50,451 nt of DNA, from the NCBI RefSeq assembly GCF_003950295.1, contig NZ_RHNP01000020.1, forward strand, positions 1-50,451. Reading direction: 5' to 3'. Made by a program: the position numbers and the translations under genes. Source of the DNA: Loigolactobacillus iwatensis (lineage in GTDB: Bacteria > Bacillota > Bacilli > Lactobacillales > Lactobacillaceae). This document shows positions 35,801-48,500 of this stretch, in pieces (position 1 is the stretch's first letter; every line of letters begins with the position of its first letter). The notes beneath the pieces are model-generated. The model had not been told where the DNA came from, made no database searches, and was given only the letters and a program-made list of their open reading frames with translations.

Positions 35801-36169
35801 AGCAGTGTCGGTAGTAACTCAAGTAGTGCTGCGTCTAGTTCGGTAGCGGTCAGTACAGCCAGTAATGCTTCTGTAAAGGAAGCAACAAGTACGGCGCCAA
35901 TTGCAGCAATGACACCAGGAGCGACGGCGACTAGTAAATCAGTTACCTTAACAACTGCTCCAGCGAATAAAGAGCAATTAGGAAAGGTAGTAGCAACTAA
36001 ATCGGCCATAAAACAGCAGGCACCAATAGCGACTGCTGCAACCAAGATCAAATTACCAACAACCGGTGAAACACCGCAAAGTAGTATCTTGGCCTATCTT
36101 GGTTTGGCGATTAGTAGCCTAGGACTTGTCCTAACGAATTTGTTCTACCGTAAAAATGATAAAGATTAA
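29840..36169 (+). CDS. Giant Ala/Ser-repeat surface protein, LPTTG-anchored
   Basis: 2109 residues. The N-terminal signal region has KLYKAKKIW, a KxYKxGKxW variant with Lys for Gly, then a hydrophobic helix with cleavage near HANAA (about residue 50). Ser/Thr/Ala-rich to about 197; a unique domain (about 197-313) with VTLVQGYTNDQLTADITSF may be the head. Eleven tandem repeats of about 150-155 residues fill about 327-1987. Each has SSAQVAQSAA..., DPSNSxVQSLASQA, and an Ala/Thr/Lys heptad-like stretch, so a long helical stalk is likely. The LPTTG sorting motif (2072-2076), hydrophobic segment and RKNDKD tail end it. AAGGAG precedes the ATG. Confidence 0.92.
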   Translation: MRKFEYDKLQREQTITRFKLYKAKKIWLTTGTSLVMFGAGLAFAGHANAATTQSSSTEQQASSAGNTSNNSSVASSATLESGSNSSAATSATVTSKVTTDSVAANVSSAPQSSTAVSSTGTSAQVDNITPTSVVSATQSAGSVSTAKTVSVASAFVATAATASAAEPTNSPVSTPVAASSVVSPAPVARAQARALAVTAAATPPDSTGVNPATVTLVQGYTNDQLTADITSFTQSIATDSARFTALTGQNYETAKTPYTGGLIGQASGADKLSLMGEAAGMPASIKVDVATLTYEQAWQNYQFGDNSSSGSSSASSEDTSLYVSVASSSAQVAQSAAAAAATSAVTAQSAATVAQAAATSDPSNSAVQSLASQAVSAATAAKSAANAATTAASTAQTNFAATQAATTIAAATSASKLTQSATTTAKTAATTAQTQATIATTAATSAKAQADADASANSSASSSAASSAAESTAKVAAISAASSSAQVAQSAAKAASTAVVTAQSAATVAQSAATSDPSNSTVQSLASQAASAAIAAKSAAIAATTAASTAETNLATAKTASTASVAQTAASAAKSAATSATMAASTAQTQATTATSAATSAKAQADSDASTNSSAASSAAESTAKVAAISAASSSAQVAQSAAKAASTAVVTAQSAATVAQSAATSDPSNSTVQSLASQAASAATAAKSAATTAAASASMAATNLTTAKTASTSAAAQVAASAAKSAATTATTAASTAQTQATIATSVATSAKAQADSDASTNSSAASSAAESTAKVAAVSAASNSAQVAKSAAATASTAVVTAESAAVVAQSAATNDPSNSAVQSLAGQAASAATAAKSAATAATMAASTAETNLATAQTASTAAVAQTAATAAQSAATIGTTAASTAQTLATTASSAATSAKAQADSDASTNSSASSSAASSAAESTAKVAAISAASSSAQTAQSAAATASTAVVTAESAAVVAQSAATSDPNNSTVQSLASQATSAAIAAKSAATTAATAASMAETNLTTAKTASTAAAAQTAAAEAQSAATSATTAANTAQIQTANATLAATSAKAQADANANSGASSSAASSAAESTAKVAAISAASSSAQVAQSAAATASTAVLSAQSAVAVAQSAANSDPSNSAVQSLASQAVSAATAAKSAATIATMAASTADTNVTTAKTASTAAAAQTAATVAKSAATTAMTAASTAQIQATKATSAAVSAKTQADASASSSAASSAAESTAKMVAISAANSSAQVAQSAASTASTAVVTAQSAAAIAQSAATSDPNNSAVQSLASQAASAVTAAKSAATTATTAFSAAQTNLATAKAASTAAAAKTAATTVQSAATTATTAASTAKTNADAAITAATSAKTQADADANSSASSSAASSAAESTAKVTAISAANSSAKMAQSAAATASTAVVTAESAAVIAQSAATSDPNSPAVQSLANQAASAVTAAKSAATVAATAASTAQTNLAAAKAASMATAAQTVATAAKSAATTATTAASTALVQASIATTAATKARAQADADANANSSAASSTAESTAKVAAVSAASSSAQVAQSAATIASTAVVTAQSAATIAESAATSDPSNSTVQSLASQAASAATAAKSVATIATTATSTAQTNLATAKAASTAAAAQTAATVAKSAATSATMAASTAQVQVTIASKAATSAKNQANADANTNSSASNSAASSAAESTAKTAAISAASSSAQVAQSATTTASAATVTAESAAVVAQSAATSDPSNSMIQSLASQAASAATAAKNAATIATTAASTAQTNLAAAKAASTAAAAQAAATMAKSAATSATTAASTAQVQVTIAGKAATSAKNQANADANTNSSASNSAASSAAESTAKVAAISAASSSAQVAQSAATTASMAVVTAQSAVTVAQSAATSDPSNSAVQSLASAAVNAVTTAKSAATMATSAASTAETNLATAKAASTAVAAQTAATAAKVASATATTAANMAQAQATTATTVANSVTAQVNADAAANTNSSVGSNSSSAASSSVAVSTASNASVKEATSTAPIAAMTPGATATSKSVTLTTAPANKEQLGKVVATKSAIKQQAPIATAATKIKLPTTGETPQSSILAYLGLAISSLGLVLTNLFYRKNDKD
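30820..35800 (+). repeat. Eleven tandem 450-465-base repeats inside the surface-protein gene
   Basis: Units begin near 30820, 31284, 31737, 32189, 32657, 33117, 33563, 34022, 34477, 34941 and 35406. Each holds one DPSNSxVQSLASQA-type motif. Codons differ widely between units while residues are kept, so the copies are old or under selection. Many false frames appear on the opposite strand. Confidence 0.9.
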
Positions 36170-36572
36170 TAAGATAATTGGGAAAAAGTGGTTTAAAAAC
36201 TCGCTTTAACCTAGGAATCTACACGAAAGAGGCTATGACAAAGCAAAATTTGTTATGGCCTTTTCGTATAGATCGTAATATTCGAGATTTTAATAAGTCC
36301 CGATTTTTTTGCAAAAAGGTGAATAAAACGGAACCATGAATTCACTATTTGCAATATATTTTGGTTGTTTATGAATTATACTTACGAAGTAAACATTATG
36401 AAATCTTAATCTTTTTAAATGTTCTTAATAAATTGTGCAAGGGAGGTAACCGACCTTTTAAAGAACAGCCCGGTGGATGGTAAATCGTCATGATTGGAAA
36501 AAGTAAACGTGTAACAACGAAGTTAAGATAGAACCGAATTTATTAGTACTAGGTACCAGGGAGGAATACAGA
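36170..36572 (+). other. Intergenic leader between the two giant genes
   Basis: Holds a likely terminator (GGCTATGACAAA with TTTGTTATGGCC, about 36232-36262, then TTTTCG) and a possible leader hairpin (36421-36466, GTTCTT/AAGAAC with inner AGGT/ACCT). TATACT at 36377-36382 could be a -10 element but has no -35 at proper spacing. No gene seen. Confidence 0.5.
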
Positions 36573-39500
36573 ATGAGAAGATACAATTATCGAGATATGC
36601 TTATTAGTGAAAGTAAAACTCATTATAAAATGTATAAAGCTAAAAAGCAGTGGGTTGCAATGGGAATGACTGCCTTTGGGCTTAGTTTGGGTGCCTTTGT
36701 AGCAAATCCAGCAACAAAGGCGAATGCGGCCACCGTTCCAGCCAAGGCGGCAAATAGTCAGGCTAGTAGTGGGGCGGCAACCAGCAGTGCTAGTTCGGTT
36801 GCTTTGAAGACTAGTATCACTGCCTCCAGCGCTGCTTCAAGTACAGCAAGTTCTGCGGCAAATAGCTCAGTTGCGGCATCAACGAATACTGCTGCCTCAA
36901 GTAGTACTGCTGCTCAATCAACAACTAGTGCCGCAGTCAAAACAGCTACCAATACCGCTACACAGCCGACAGCTACTAGTACAGCGGCCCAATCCACTGC
37001 TACCAGCACTCCAGCAACCACAACGGCCACTAGCTCTGCCGCCCAATCAACGGCCTCAAGTACGGCGGCTGCCACAACGGCTCAGTCAACTGCAAGTACT
37101 ACTTCAAATAAGGCGGCCACAAGTACAGCTGACCAGTCCACTGCGGCTAGTAGTGTCGCTACACCCACAACACCCCAAACGACAGCAGGTCAAGTTGGTG
37201 CGACTAGCACAGCCAAGACTGACCTTGCTTCAACGGCTACCACTATTTTAACTGATCCAACAGCAACCGAACTTGCGGCCACTAAATCAGCCGCGGCAGC
37301 GAAATATGTAGCAACTGGACAGGCACAAGTAATCAATGCTAGAGCAGCGGCTAGCTCCAATTTTAGTCTGACCGATGCAACGGCAAGTACACCGATTGAT
37401 ATAAGTAATTATTCAAAACAACACAATGTGATAGCGACTGTCAATGCTCAAGCAGGCGATGTAATTAAAATTACAGTTCCGTGGATTTTTAGAGCAACCA
37501 GTGACAATGTTATGGGTGTTAAGACATCAACGGTTGTAGCTGATGTGACCGGACAAACCACAACTACCGCAACTAATGAGAATACTGTTTTTACTTATGT
37601 AGTAGACCAAACAGGGATTCAAACAATTAACATCGTTTTGAATTATAAGATTTCACCAAATGGTTTGTATGATAATAGTACTTATAATGTTGTGCTGACA
37701 GATAATGGCACCACGCAGTCGACTCTAACTTATACAGTTAATAATTCTAATAAACTCTCTTTTAATGGAATTATTTTAGATAAAAATCAAACTGGAACTC
37801 TAGTAATCAATCAGAACTACGCCTTTGGAGTATTTGTTGATAGCTCTGGAGTGGTTTCGAATTCATCGTGGACTGGCACACTTTCATTAGCAGTTCCGGC
37901 CGGTTTCAAGTTATTAGGTGGCCAATTAACTGGTGGAGCAGGAATTGGTGACGGTGCTATTTCTTATATTGGTTCACATTCGATTTCACATACACCTGAA
38001 ACCTCTGCTATATCTATTACACAGGCCAATATTGGTGCTCCAATCATTATTAAAGAGAATTCTTCAATAATAATTGGAAATAGTCAAGCCTTAGTTACTT
38101 TTTGGGGTATGTACATGAATCCATTAGGCGGCACTGAAAATACTTTTTCGATTTCAGGCCAACTAACAAGTTATGATTCTTCGTGGGTATCCAATAATAT
38201 CCAATTAATAAAAGGTGCAAGTACGCTACCATTGACGGTGAGTGCTGCAGCTAGCGATGAAAATGCAGAAGTTAGTCCCATCCTTTTTGGTGATTACGGT
38301 GTTGGTTTATCCAATAATTACGGTCAAGATGATCTTAATAATATATATTTAGATAGTGTTGGCACTAATGGTAGTAAGCAATCTACAACCAATAATTATT
38401 CGTTTACATCTGATAGTCGATATGCAGCTATTTTAAATACTGGGAACGTTGCCCAAACTAATGCAAAATTATCAATTAATTTAGAACCTGGATCTGAAGC
38501 ACTCTATAATTCAACTAAAAAGCAATATTACTATGTACTTGGCCCTGGTACAAATATTTATAATACTCTGAACTCAATTACTTTAACGGACACAAACGGT
38601 AACCAAACTAGTTACACTACTAATGATCTAATTGATGGGGATACTTTATTCTTACCTACCGGGCAGGATGGTAGTGATGTTCAAAATATTACTATAGTAT
38701 GGAATCAGATTTTACCAGGAGTTCAAGTTGGTATTCAATACATGTCGAATGCCATTTTGACTTCCAAAACGATTGATGATGTGGCGAACTATACGTATAA
38801 CTATTCCAGTGACCAAATTACCACACCGATTGAAAGTACTCAGAGTTTAACAATTGTGGACGCCCCTGAAATACCTTTTTCAACATCTATTGAAGAATCA
38901 CGGAGTACACTTCCTTCTGGATCTTATCGTCCTGGAGATACATTTTATAGTGAATTTTTGATTTTGACTAGTCGTGGTGGAAATCTGGGGACCTACTATC
39001 TAACAATTCCACAGGGATTTGATTTTTCTTCGATTACTAAGTATCCTACAAATAATTTTAATGCTAAATTATTACCAGATTTCAATGATTATTTAACAGA
39101 TCTCGGATATATCGGTCCAAATGGTGATCGTGTTTTAAAGTTGGATCTATCATCAATTAATAGTGATTCGTTTATTAATAGTGCTACAGTTAATAATTCT
39201 AATGGTTTTTATTTGAAATTGATGGTTAATCAGGATGCACTGCCATTAACGGCCACCGTAAATTTTAGCGATGTAGTCCAAATTGCTGATAATGATTCTT
39301 ATACTTTATATTCAGGTCAAAAGGCTTATGAGATGCAGTATGGTGATCAAACGGTTGAGGTTATTTCACCAAGTGAGCACTCCGGAGATTTTTACGGTAA
39401 TAGTAATTATCAAATTGTTGTTCCATCATTCATGGGTTCACAAGATGGCATTGATGATCCAATGACGGCCAAGAATACATTCTTAGATTATGATTCAGCT

Positions 39501-42500
39501 GATTCAGATAATACAACGGCTCGCTTTAGTGCCGGAGCAACAACTGCTACTAGTGATGATATTAATAGTAGTACGGTTCAGATGGTGACGGTTAATGGAA
39601 CCGATCAGTCCTCACCGTGGACACAGAATTTAATCAATTTACCCAATTCTGCCAATAAGGCAGCCTTTAATTTGATTTTAACTGGTGCGGGAACCATTGA
39701 AGCGCAAACGGCCGCTGGAGATGCACAATTGCTTTATTCTACCGAGAATATAACGGCGGTTGCTGGTGAAAAAATTGATCAATCTGGTTTTTTAACCGCT
39801 GATCAAGTGACTGATTGGTCGACTATTAAATCAATTCTGATGACCACTGGTTCATTGGTTGCAGGTGATCTGGCCGTTGCTTGGTTACCAGTTCAGGTGC
39901 AAGATATCAATGATGTACCAGTTGATAGTTCGGCGACCTTTAGTTCAGTGTTCAAGGCAGAAAATACCGTGGATAATTCGATTCTTGAATCAGGGCAAAC
40001 TATGAACGCCAAAGTTGTGGCTACGAGTATTGTTACAACAAAATGGATTCAAGAAAGTGCTGACGGCACGTTAACTGAAATTAAGCCCGCAAATACTACG
40101 GCCTATGAAGTTGGGGATGATTACACAACAACGCCCTTAGCGATCGGTGATATTCCTGTAGGCTACATGCTGGATTCGACACCAACGAATGCAACTGGGA
40201 CAACTGGTAAGGATCCAATCATCGTTACTTACTTGTATGTGGTTCAAGCACAGCGTGTGAACATTCATTATATTAATGTGACTGGTTCCAAGAAGACTAG
40301 TGGCTGGAAAGCTGCCGATGGGACCGAGCTAATAGATGCTGAGCAAAAGTTGACCGGTAATTCTAGTGCAACTTACACTAACACAATTGGTGTGCCAACT
40401 AATTATCAATTGGCCAAAGGAACTATGACCGCTGGTGGTTCTTATGATGCCGGAGCTGCAACAGGGACGTACGATACGGACTTTACGACCGACCAAGATT
40501 ACTACGTTTACGTTAAGGATGACACAGTCACTGAGACGCCAACTGATAATCCCGATAATTATGATCTAACTAAAGATGTTAATGAAACAATTACCTATGT
40601 TTATGAAGATGGGACTACTGCGGCGGGTGACCATACGGATAAGGTCAGCTTTACCCGAACAGCCACTAAAGATCTCGTAACTGGCGATGTTACTTATACC
40701 GATTGGGTAGCCACCGATAAAGATACAACCTTTGATGCAGTCACCAGTCCAACAATTAAGGGTTACACCGCCGATCAACCAACTGTTGCGGCTGTAACTG
40801 GTTTAACTGAGGCTAGTACCGATGTAACTAAGAAAGTAACTTACGGAATTGCCGATGGTGCGATTGTTATTGAGGATAATACTAAGGTTTATGATAACGA
40901 TCCAACCACTGATCCAACTTATACAGTAACCTTACCAACTGGCATCGTAGCACCAACTTGGACGGCTGATGACTTTACGGCGCCAAGTAGTCAAGATGCT
41001 AGTGATACTGCTTATAGTGTGAGCTTAAGTACTAAAGGCCAGGATGATTTAAAGGCCGCCAATCCTAATTTTAGTTTTACAACGGCTATGATTACGGCTG
41101 GGGCTTTAACAATTACACCAGCTTTGATCACAATTGCTGGACCAGAATTAAATAAGACCTATGATGGTAAAGCTTATACAGGTAAAGGCAATGTTGCTGT
41201 TATTACTGGTGTTCCAGCTAGTGGCAGTGCACCTGATTTTGATTTAGGTGATTTAAGTGACGATATCAATGTTGGTACTTACATCATTGCGGTAACGGCA
41301 GATGCAGCTAAGAATGGTAATTATAAGATTACGACCACACCTGGACATTTGACGATTACGCCACAAGGTTTAGAAACCGTACCACCAAATACACCAACGA
41401 CTCCAACTAATCCTGACGATCCAAGTCAGAATCCGCAGTTAACGGCTTCAGTTGTCGTTCAAGGTGCAACCAAGGTTTACGATGGTGATGCTAGTACTGA
41501 TCCAAACACCTTTACTGTTTTGGCACCAAGTAACTACGCTGATTTTGTTATTCCAACTTTAACGGCGGATGATTTTGATTTAAGTAATCTGACTAGCCAA
41601 AATGTGGGTAGTTATAGCCTGACTTTAAGTGCCAGTGGGTTGCAGAAGTTACAAGCCGCTAACACGAACTATAAATTTGACTTAACTGACGTTCAAAATG
41701 GTCTATTCGTGATCACACCAGCGTCAATTACGATCACCGCACCAACAGTCTCGAAGACTTATGATGGTCAGGGTTATACAACTGCCTTAACAGGTGACGT
41801 TACTGGTGTACCGGATAAAGGGCTAGCACCAGATTATAGTTTGACCGATGTGACTGGGGATAAAGATGTTAATGATTATGATATTAACGTCACAACACCT
41901 AATACGGCTGACAACAGTAATTACACAATTACAGCCGTTGCCGGTAAGTTGTCGATCACGCCAGCTGGTTTAGATGTGACACCACCAAATACACCCGAAA
42001 ATCCAACCAATCCTGACGAACCAGGTAAGAATCCACAGTTAGCGACTTCCGTTGTGGTTCAAGGTGGCACCAAGGTTTACGATGGTGACGCTAGCACCGA
42101 TCCAACCACTTATACTGTTTTAGCACCAAGTAACTATCCTGATTTTGTTGTTCCAACCTTAACCGCTGATGATTTCGATTTAAGTGGCATTGATAGTCAG
42201 AATGTTGGTAATTACGTGGTTACTTTAAGTGCCAGTGGTTTGAAGAAGTTACAGGACGCTAACACAAACTATAAATTTGATTTAACCGATGTTCAGAATG
42301 GCTTATTCGTCATTACCCAAGCACCAGTAACCATCACGGCACCAACGTTAAACAAGACTTATGATGGCCAACCTTATACAGGGACAGATGATGTGGCCCA
42401 AGTTACCGGGGTACCAAGCAACGGGGTAGATTTAACTTATAGCTTGACCGACTTAAGCCAAGATATTAACGCTGATAGTTATGCCATCGACGTTATTGCA

Positions 42501-45500
42501 ACGGCTGACGATAATCCAAATTATAAGATTACGACCACACCAGGTCAGTTAACGATTACGCCACAAAGCTTAGAGGTCACACCACCAAATACACCAACGA
42601 ACCCAACTAATCCGGACAATCCTGGTCAGAATCCGCAGTTAACGGCTTCCGTTGTGGTTCAAGGTGGTACCAAGATTTACGATGGTGACGCTAGTACGGA
42701 TCCAACCACCTTTACCGTTTTAGCACCAAGTAACTACGCCGACTTTGTTATTCCCGATTTAACGGCCGATGATTTTGATTTAAGTGATTTGAACAGCCAG
42801 AATGTGGGTAACTACGTGGTTACTTTGAATGCTAGTGGCTTGAAGAAGTTACAGGATGCGAATACAAATTATAAATTTGATGCGACTGACGTTCAGAATG
42901 GTTTGTTTGCCATTACGCCGGCACCAATTACGATCACGGCACCAACAGTTTCAAAGGCCTATGATGGTCAAGGTTATACAACTGCCTTAACGGGCACCGT
43001 TAGTGGTGTACCAGCTAAAGGCCTAACCCCAGATTATAGTCTGACTGATGTTAGTGGTGACTCGGTAGTTGGTGAATACGATATTAAGGTCACAACACCA
43101 AATACGGCCGGTAACAGTAACTACACGATTACAACAGCGCCAGGTAAATTGACGATCAACTCAGTTGTTGATGGCATTACAGTTAGTCTGGGCACGCAAG
43201 AAAAGTTGTATGACGGCGATGCTAGTACCGATCCAACCATGTATCAAGTTAGTTTATCCAATGGTTTAGTTGCCCCAACTTGGACGACGGACGATTTTGA
43301 CTTTAGTGGGATTACCAGTCAAAACGTTGGTACCTATAACGTGACTTTAAGTGCCCAAGGGTTATCTGATTTACGCGCGGCTAATTTAAATTACACGATT
43401 ACCGCAGCGGAGATTGGCACTGGTAGTTTCAAGATTACACCAGCTCCAGTGACGATCACAGCACCAACAGTTTCCAAGACTTATGATGGCAAACCTTATA
43501 GTAGTGATCTAACTGCTACTTTGACTGGTGTACCAACTAAAGGGGACCAACCCGTTTATAGTTTGACTGATGTTAGTGCCGATGTTGCGGCCGGCGAGTA
43601 TGAGCTTAATGTCAACGCCGATGCTACAGCTAACAGCAACTACACAATTACAACTGTTGCTGGTAAATTAACAATTACACCACAAGGCTTAGACGTCACA
43701 CCACCAAATACACCAACAAACCCAACTAATCCGGAAGACCCTGGTCAAAATCCGCAGTTAACGGCTTCGGTTGTGGTTCAAGGTGGCACTAAGGTTTACG
43801 ATGGTGACGCTAGTACTGATCCAACAACGTTTACTGTTTTGGCACCAAGTAACTACGCCGACTTCGTTATTCCAGATTTAACGGCCGATGATTTTGATTT
43901 AAGTGATTTGAACAGCCAGAATGTGGGCAACTACGTGGTCAACTTAAGTGCCAGTGGTCTGCAGAAGTTGCAAGCGGCTAACACGAATTACAAGTTTGAC
44001 TTAACCGACGTTCAGAATGGCCTGTTTGCCATTACGCCGGCACCAATTACGATCACGGCACCATCAGTTTCAAAGACCTATGATGGTCAACCTTATAGTG
44101 GTGCTTTAACGGCCACGGTAGACGGAGTGCCAGCTAAGGGCCTAGCACCAGATTACAGTTTGACCAACCTTAACGGTTACACAACGGTTGGGGATTACGA
44201 TATCAATGTATTAACAACTAATACTGCTGATAACAGTAACTACAAGATAACGGTAGAACCTGGGAAGTTATCAATTACGGCGGCTGAGCTAGACGTGACA
44301 CCACCAAATACACCAGAAAGCCCAACTAATCCTGGCGATCCAGGTCAGAATCCGCAGTTAGCGACTTCCGTCGTGGTTCAAGGTGGTACCAAGGTTTACG
44401 ATGGTGACGCTTCAACTGACTTAACGACTTATACGGTTTTAGCACCAAGCAAAGATACTGACTTTATTATTCCTGATTTAACCGCTGATGATTTCGATTT
44501 AAGCGGCATTGACAGTCAAAATGTTGGCAATTACGTGGTTACTTTAAGTGCTAGTGGCTTGAAGAAGTTACAGGACGCTAACACGAACTACAAATTTGAC
44601 TTAACCGATGTTCAAAATGGGTTATTCGTCATCACGCCAGCGCCAATCACAATCACGGCACCAAGTGCGTCTAAGACTTACGATGGTCAACCTTATACCG
44701 GTGCTTTAACGGCTACGGTTGCCGGAGTACCAAGTGCCGGGGTTACACCAGTTTACAGCTTGGGTGATTTAAGTCAGGATGTTAACGCTGGTAGCTACGA
44801 TATCAATGTTAATGCAACAGCCAGTGATAATTCGAACTACACGATTACGAAAATGCCTGGTAAGTTAACGATTACACCAAAGGGCTTAGATGTGACACCA
44901 CCAAATACACCAGAAACACCAACTAATCCTGGCGATCCGGGTAATAATCCGCAATTAGCAGCTTCAGTTGTGGTTCAAGGTGGCACTAAAGTTTACGATG
45001 GTGACGCGGCAACTGATCAGACAAATTACACCGTTTTAGCACCAAGTGAGGATACTGATTTCGTTGTACCAGATTTAACGGCAGCTGATTTCGATTTAAG
45101 TGGTATTAACAGCCAGAATGTAGGCAACTACGCGGTTACCTTGAACGCTACTGGTTTACAGAAGTTACAGGCTGCTAATCCAAACTATGACTTTGATAAT
45201 ACCAACGTTCAAAATGGTTTGTTTGTCATTACACCAGCACCAGTGACGATTACGGCGCCATCTGTTAGCAAGACCTATGATGGCCAAGCATATAGTGGCA
45301 AGGTCACCGCAACAGTTACCGGCGTACCAACAAAGGGAGCAAACGTCAGTTACGATTTAAGTGATCTCAGTTCAGATGTTGCAGTCGGTAACTATGAGAT
45401 TGACGTTGCAGCAGACGCGGCGGCTAATTCAAACTACACGATTAAGACGGAAAAAGGCCAGTTAAGCATTACACCAGCTGGTTTAGATGTGACACCACCA

Positions 45501-48500
45501 AATACACCAGCGAATCCGACTAATCCTGATAATCCAGGTCAAAATCCGCAATTAGCGGCCTCAGTTGTGGTTCAAGGTGGGACCAAGGTTTACGATGGTG
45601 ACGCAAGTACTGATCCAACCACGTTTACTGTTTTGGCACCAAGTAAAGATACTGATTTTGTCGTACCAGATTTAACGGCTGCTGACTTTGATTTAAGTGG
45701 TATCGACAGTCAAAACGTTGGTAACTACGTGGTTAACCTAAGCGCTAGTGGATTGAAGAAGTTACAGGCTGCTAATCCAAACTATGACTTTGATTTAACG
45801 AATGTTCAGAATGGTTTATTCGTCATTACACCAGCAGCAATTACGATCACGGCACCAACTGTGTCCAAGACCTATGACGGTAAGGCTTATAGTGGTGCAT
45901 TAACGGCCACAGCGGCTGGCGTTCCAGCTTCAGGGGTAGCGCCAGTATACAGTTTGACTGATTTGAGTCAGGATGTTAACGCTGGTAGTTATGCTATCAA
46001 TGTTAACGCAACAGCCGATGATAATTCGAACTACAAGATTACCACTGAACTAGGTCAGTTAACCATCACGCCACAAAGCTTAGAGGTAACACCACCAAAT
46101 ACGCCAGCGAACCCAACGAATCCTGATGATCCAAGTCAGAATCCACAGTTAACGGCTTCGGTCGTCGTTCAAGGCGCAACGAAAGTTTACGATGGTGATG
46201 CTAGTACTGATCCAACCACTTATACCGTTTTGGCACCAAGTAACTATTCTGATTTCGTTATGCCAATCTTAACGGCTAGTGATTTTGATTTAAGTGATGT
46301 AAACAGCCAGAATGTGGGTAACTACAGTGTGACTTTAAACGCAAGTGGTTTGAAGAAATTGCAGGATGCCAACACGAACTACAAGTTTGATTTAACTGAT
46401 GTTCAAAATGGCCTGTTTGTCATTACGCCAGCACCAATTACCATCAAAGCACCAAGTGTGTCCAAGACCTATGATGGTCAAGGCTACACTGCTGATTTAA
46501 CGGCTACCGTAGCTGGTGTACCAACTAAGGGCTTAGCACCAGATTATAGTTTGACTAATGTTAGTGGTGATGCGGCAGTAGGTGATTATGATATTAACGT
46601 CACAACACCAAACACTGCTGATAATAGCAATTACAAGATCACGACAAATCCTGGTAGCTTAACCATTACGCCAGCCGGTTTAGACGTGACACCACCAAAT
46701 ACGCCAGAAAAGCCAACGAACCCTGACAATCCAAGTCAGAATCCACAATTAGCAGGTTCAGTTGTGGTTCAAGGGGCAACTAAGGTTTACGACGGTGATG
46801 CCAGCACTGATCCAACCACGTTTACTGTTTTAGCACCAAGCAAAGATACCAATTTCGTCGTACCAGATTTAACGGCGGCTGATTTTGATTTAAGTGGTAT
46901 CAACAGTCAAAACGTTGGTAATTACACGGTTACTTTAAACGCAACTGGTTTGAAGAAATTACAGGCCGCTAATCCAAACTATGATTTTGATAGTACAAAT
47001 GTTCAAAATGGTTTATTCGTGATTACGCCAGCGGCAGTCACAATCACCGCACCATCTGTTAGCAAGACCTATGATGGCCAAGCTTACACTGGTGATTTGA
47101 AGACAACTGTTTCTGGCGTACCAACAAAGGGAACTAGCCTTAAATACACGTTAAGTGATTTAAGCAAGGACACTGCGGTTGGTCAATACGCGATTAACGT
47201 TAATCAAACCGCTAGTGATAATTCAAATTATAAGGTTAGCGTTGTAGCCGGCCAGTTAACGATTACGGCCGCTGCTGATTATAGTTTAACCACTAACTAC
47301 GTTGATGAAACAGGTAAACAAGTTGCAACTAGTGATAGTAAAACTGATTTAAGTTTCGGTGATGCTTACACAACGACGGCCAAGGTCGTGAACGGCTACT
47401 ACTTAACGGCAGTACCAAGTAACGCCAAAGGTACAATCGGCAAGGGTGACTTAACCGTTACCTACGTTTACAACAAGGTTGGTAGCTACATCATCACACC
47501 ACCAAACGGTGGCAGTGAAACGGATGTTCCTTATCCCAATGATCCTGCTGATCCTGGTAAGGTCACCACACCAACGACACCAATCGTGCCAAGTGTGCCT
47601 GGTGAAACCCCAGTTGGACCAAATGGTGATCCATTAACGCCATCTGGTGACGGCTACTTGCCACCAGCAACACCAGCTGATCCCGGCAAAGATACAACCA
47701 TCACTTATGTCGCCAACGATTACGGCGTGACGGTCAATTACGTTGATCAAAACGGCAAACAAGTAGCGCCAAGTGAGACGCAGACGAAGTTGCACGATGG
47801 TGATGATTACACGACAACCGCCAAAGTTGTTAATGGTTACTACTTAACGGCCGTACCAAGCAATGCTAAAGGCACAATTGGTACCAGTGATTTAACCGTT
47901 ACCTACGTTTACAACAAGGTTGGTAGCTATGTGATTACGCCACCAAACGGCGGCAGTGAAACGGATGTTCCTTATCCAAACGATCCGGATAATCCTGGTA
48001 AGGTCACCACCCCAACGACACCAATCGTGCCAAGTGAACCTGGTGAAACCCCAGTCGGACCAAATGGTGATCCATTAACCCCATCTGGTGACGGCTACTT
48101 GCCACCAGCAACACCAGCTGATCCAGGCAAAGATACAACCATCACTTATGTCGCCAACGATTATGGTGTGACGGTCAATTACGTTGATCAAAACGGTAAA
48201 CAAGTAGCGCCAAGTGAGACGCAGACGAAGTTGCACGATGGCGATGATTACACGACAACTGCCAAAGTTGTTAATGGTTACTACTTAACGGCCGTACCAG
48301 GCAATGCTAAAGGCACAATTGGTACCAGTGATTTAACCGTTACCTACGTTTACAACAAGGTTGGTAGCTATGTGATTACGCCACCAAACGGCGGCAGTGA
48401 AACGGATGTTCCTTATCCAAATGATCCGGATAATCCTGGTAAAGTCACCACACCAACGACACCAATCGTGCCAAGTGAACCTGGTGAAACACCAGTTGGA

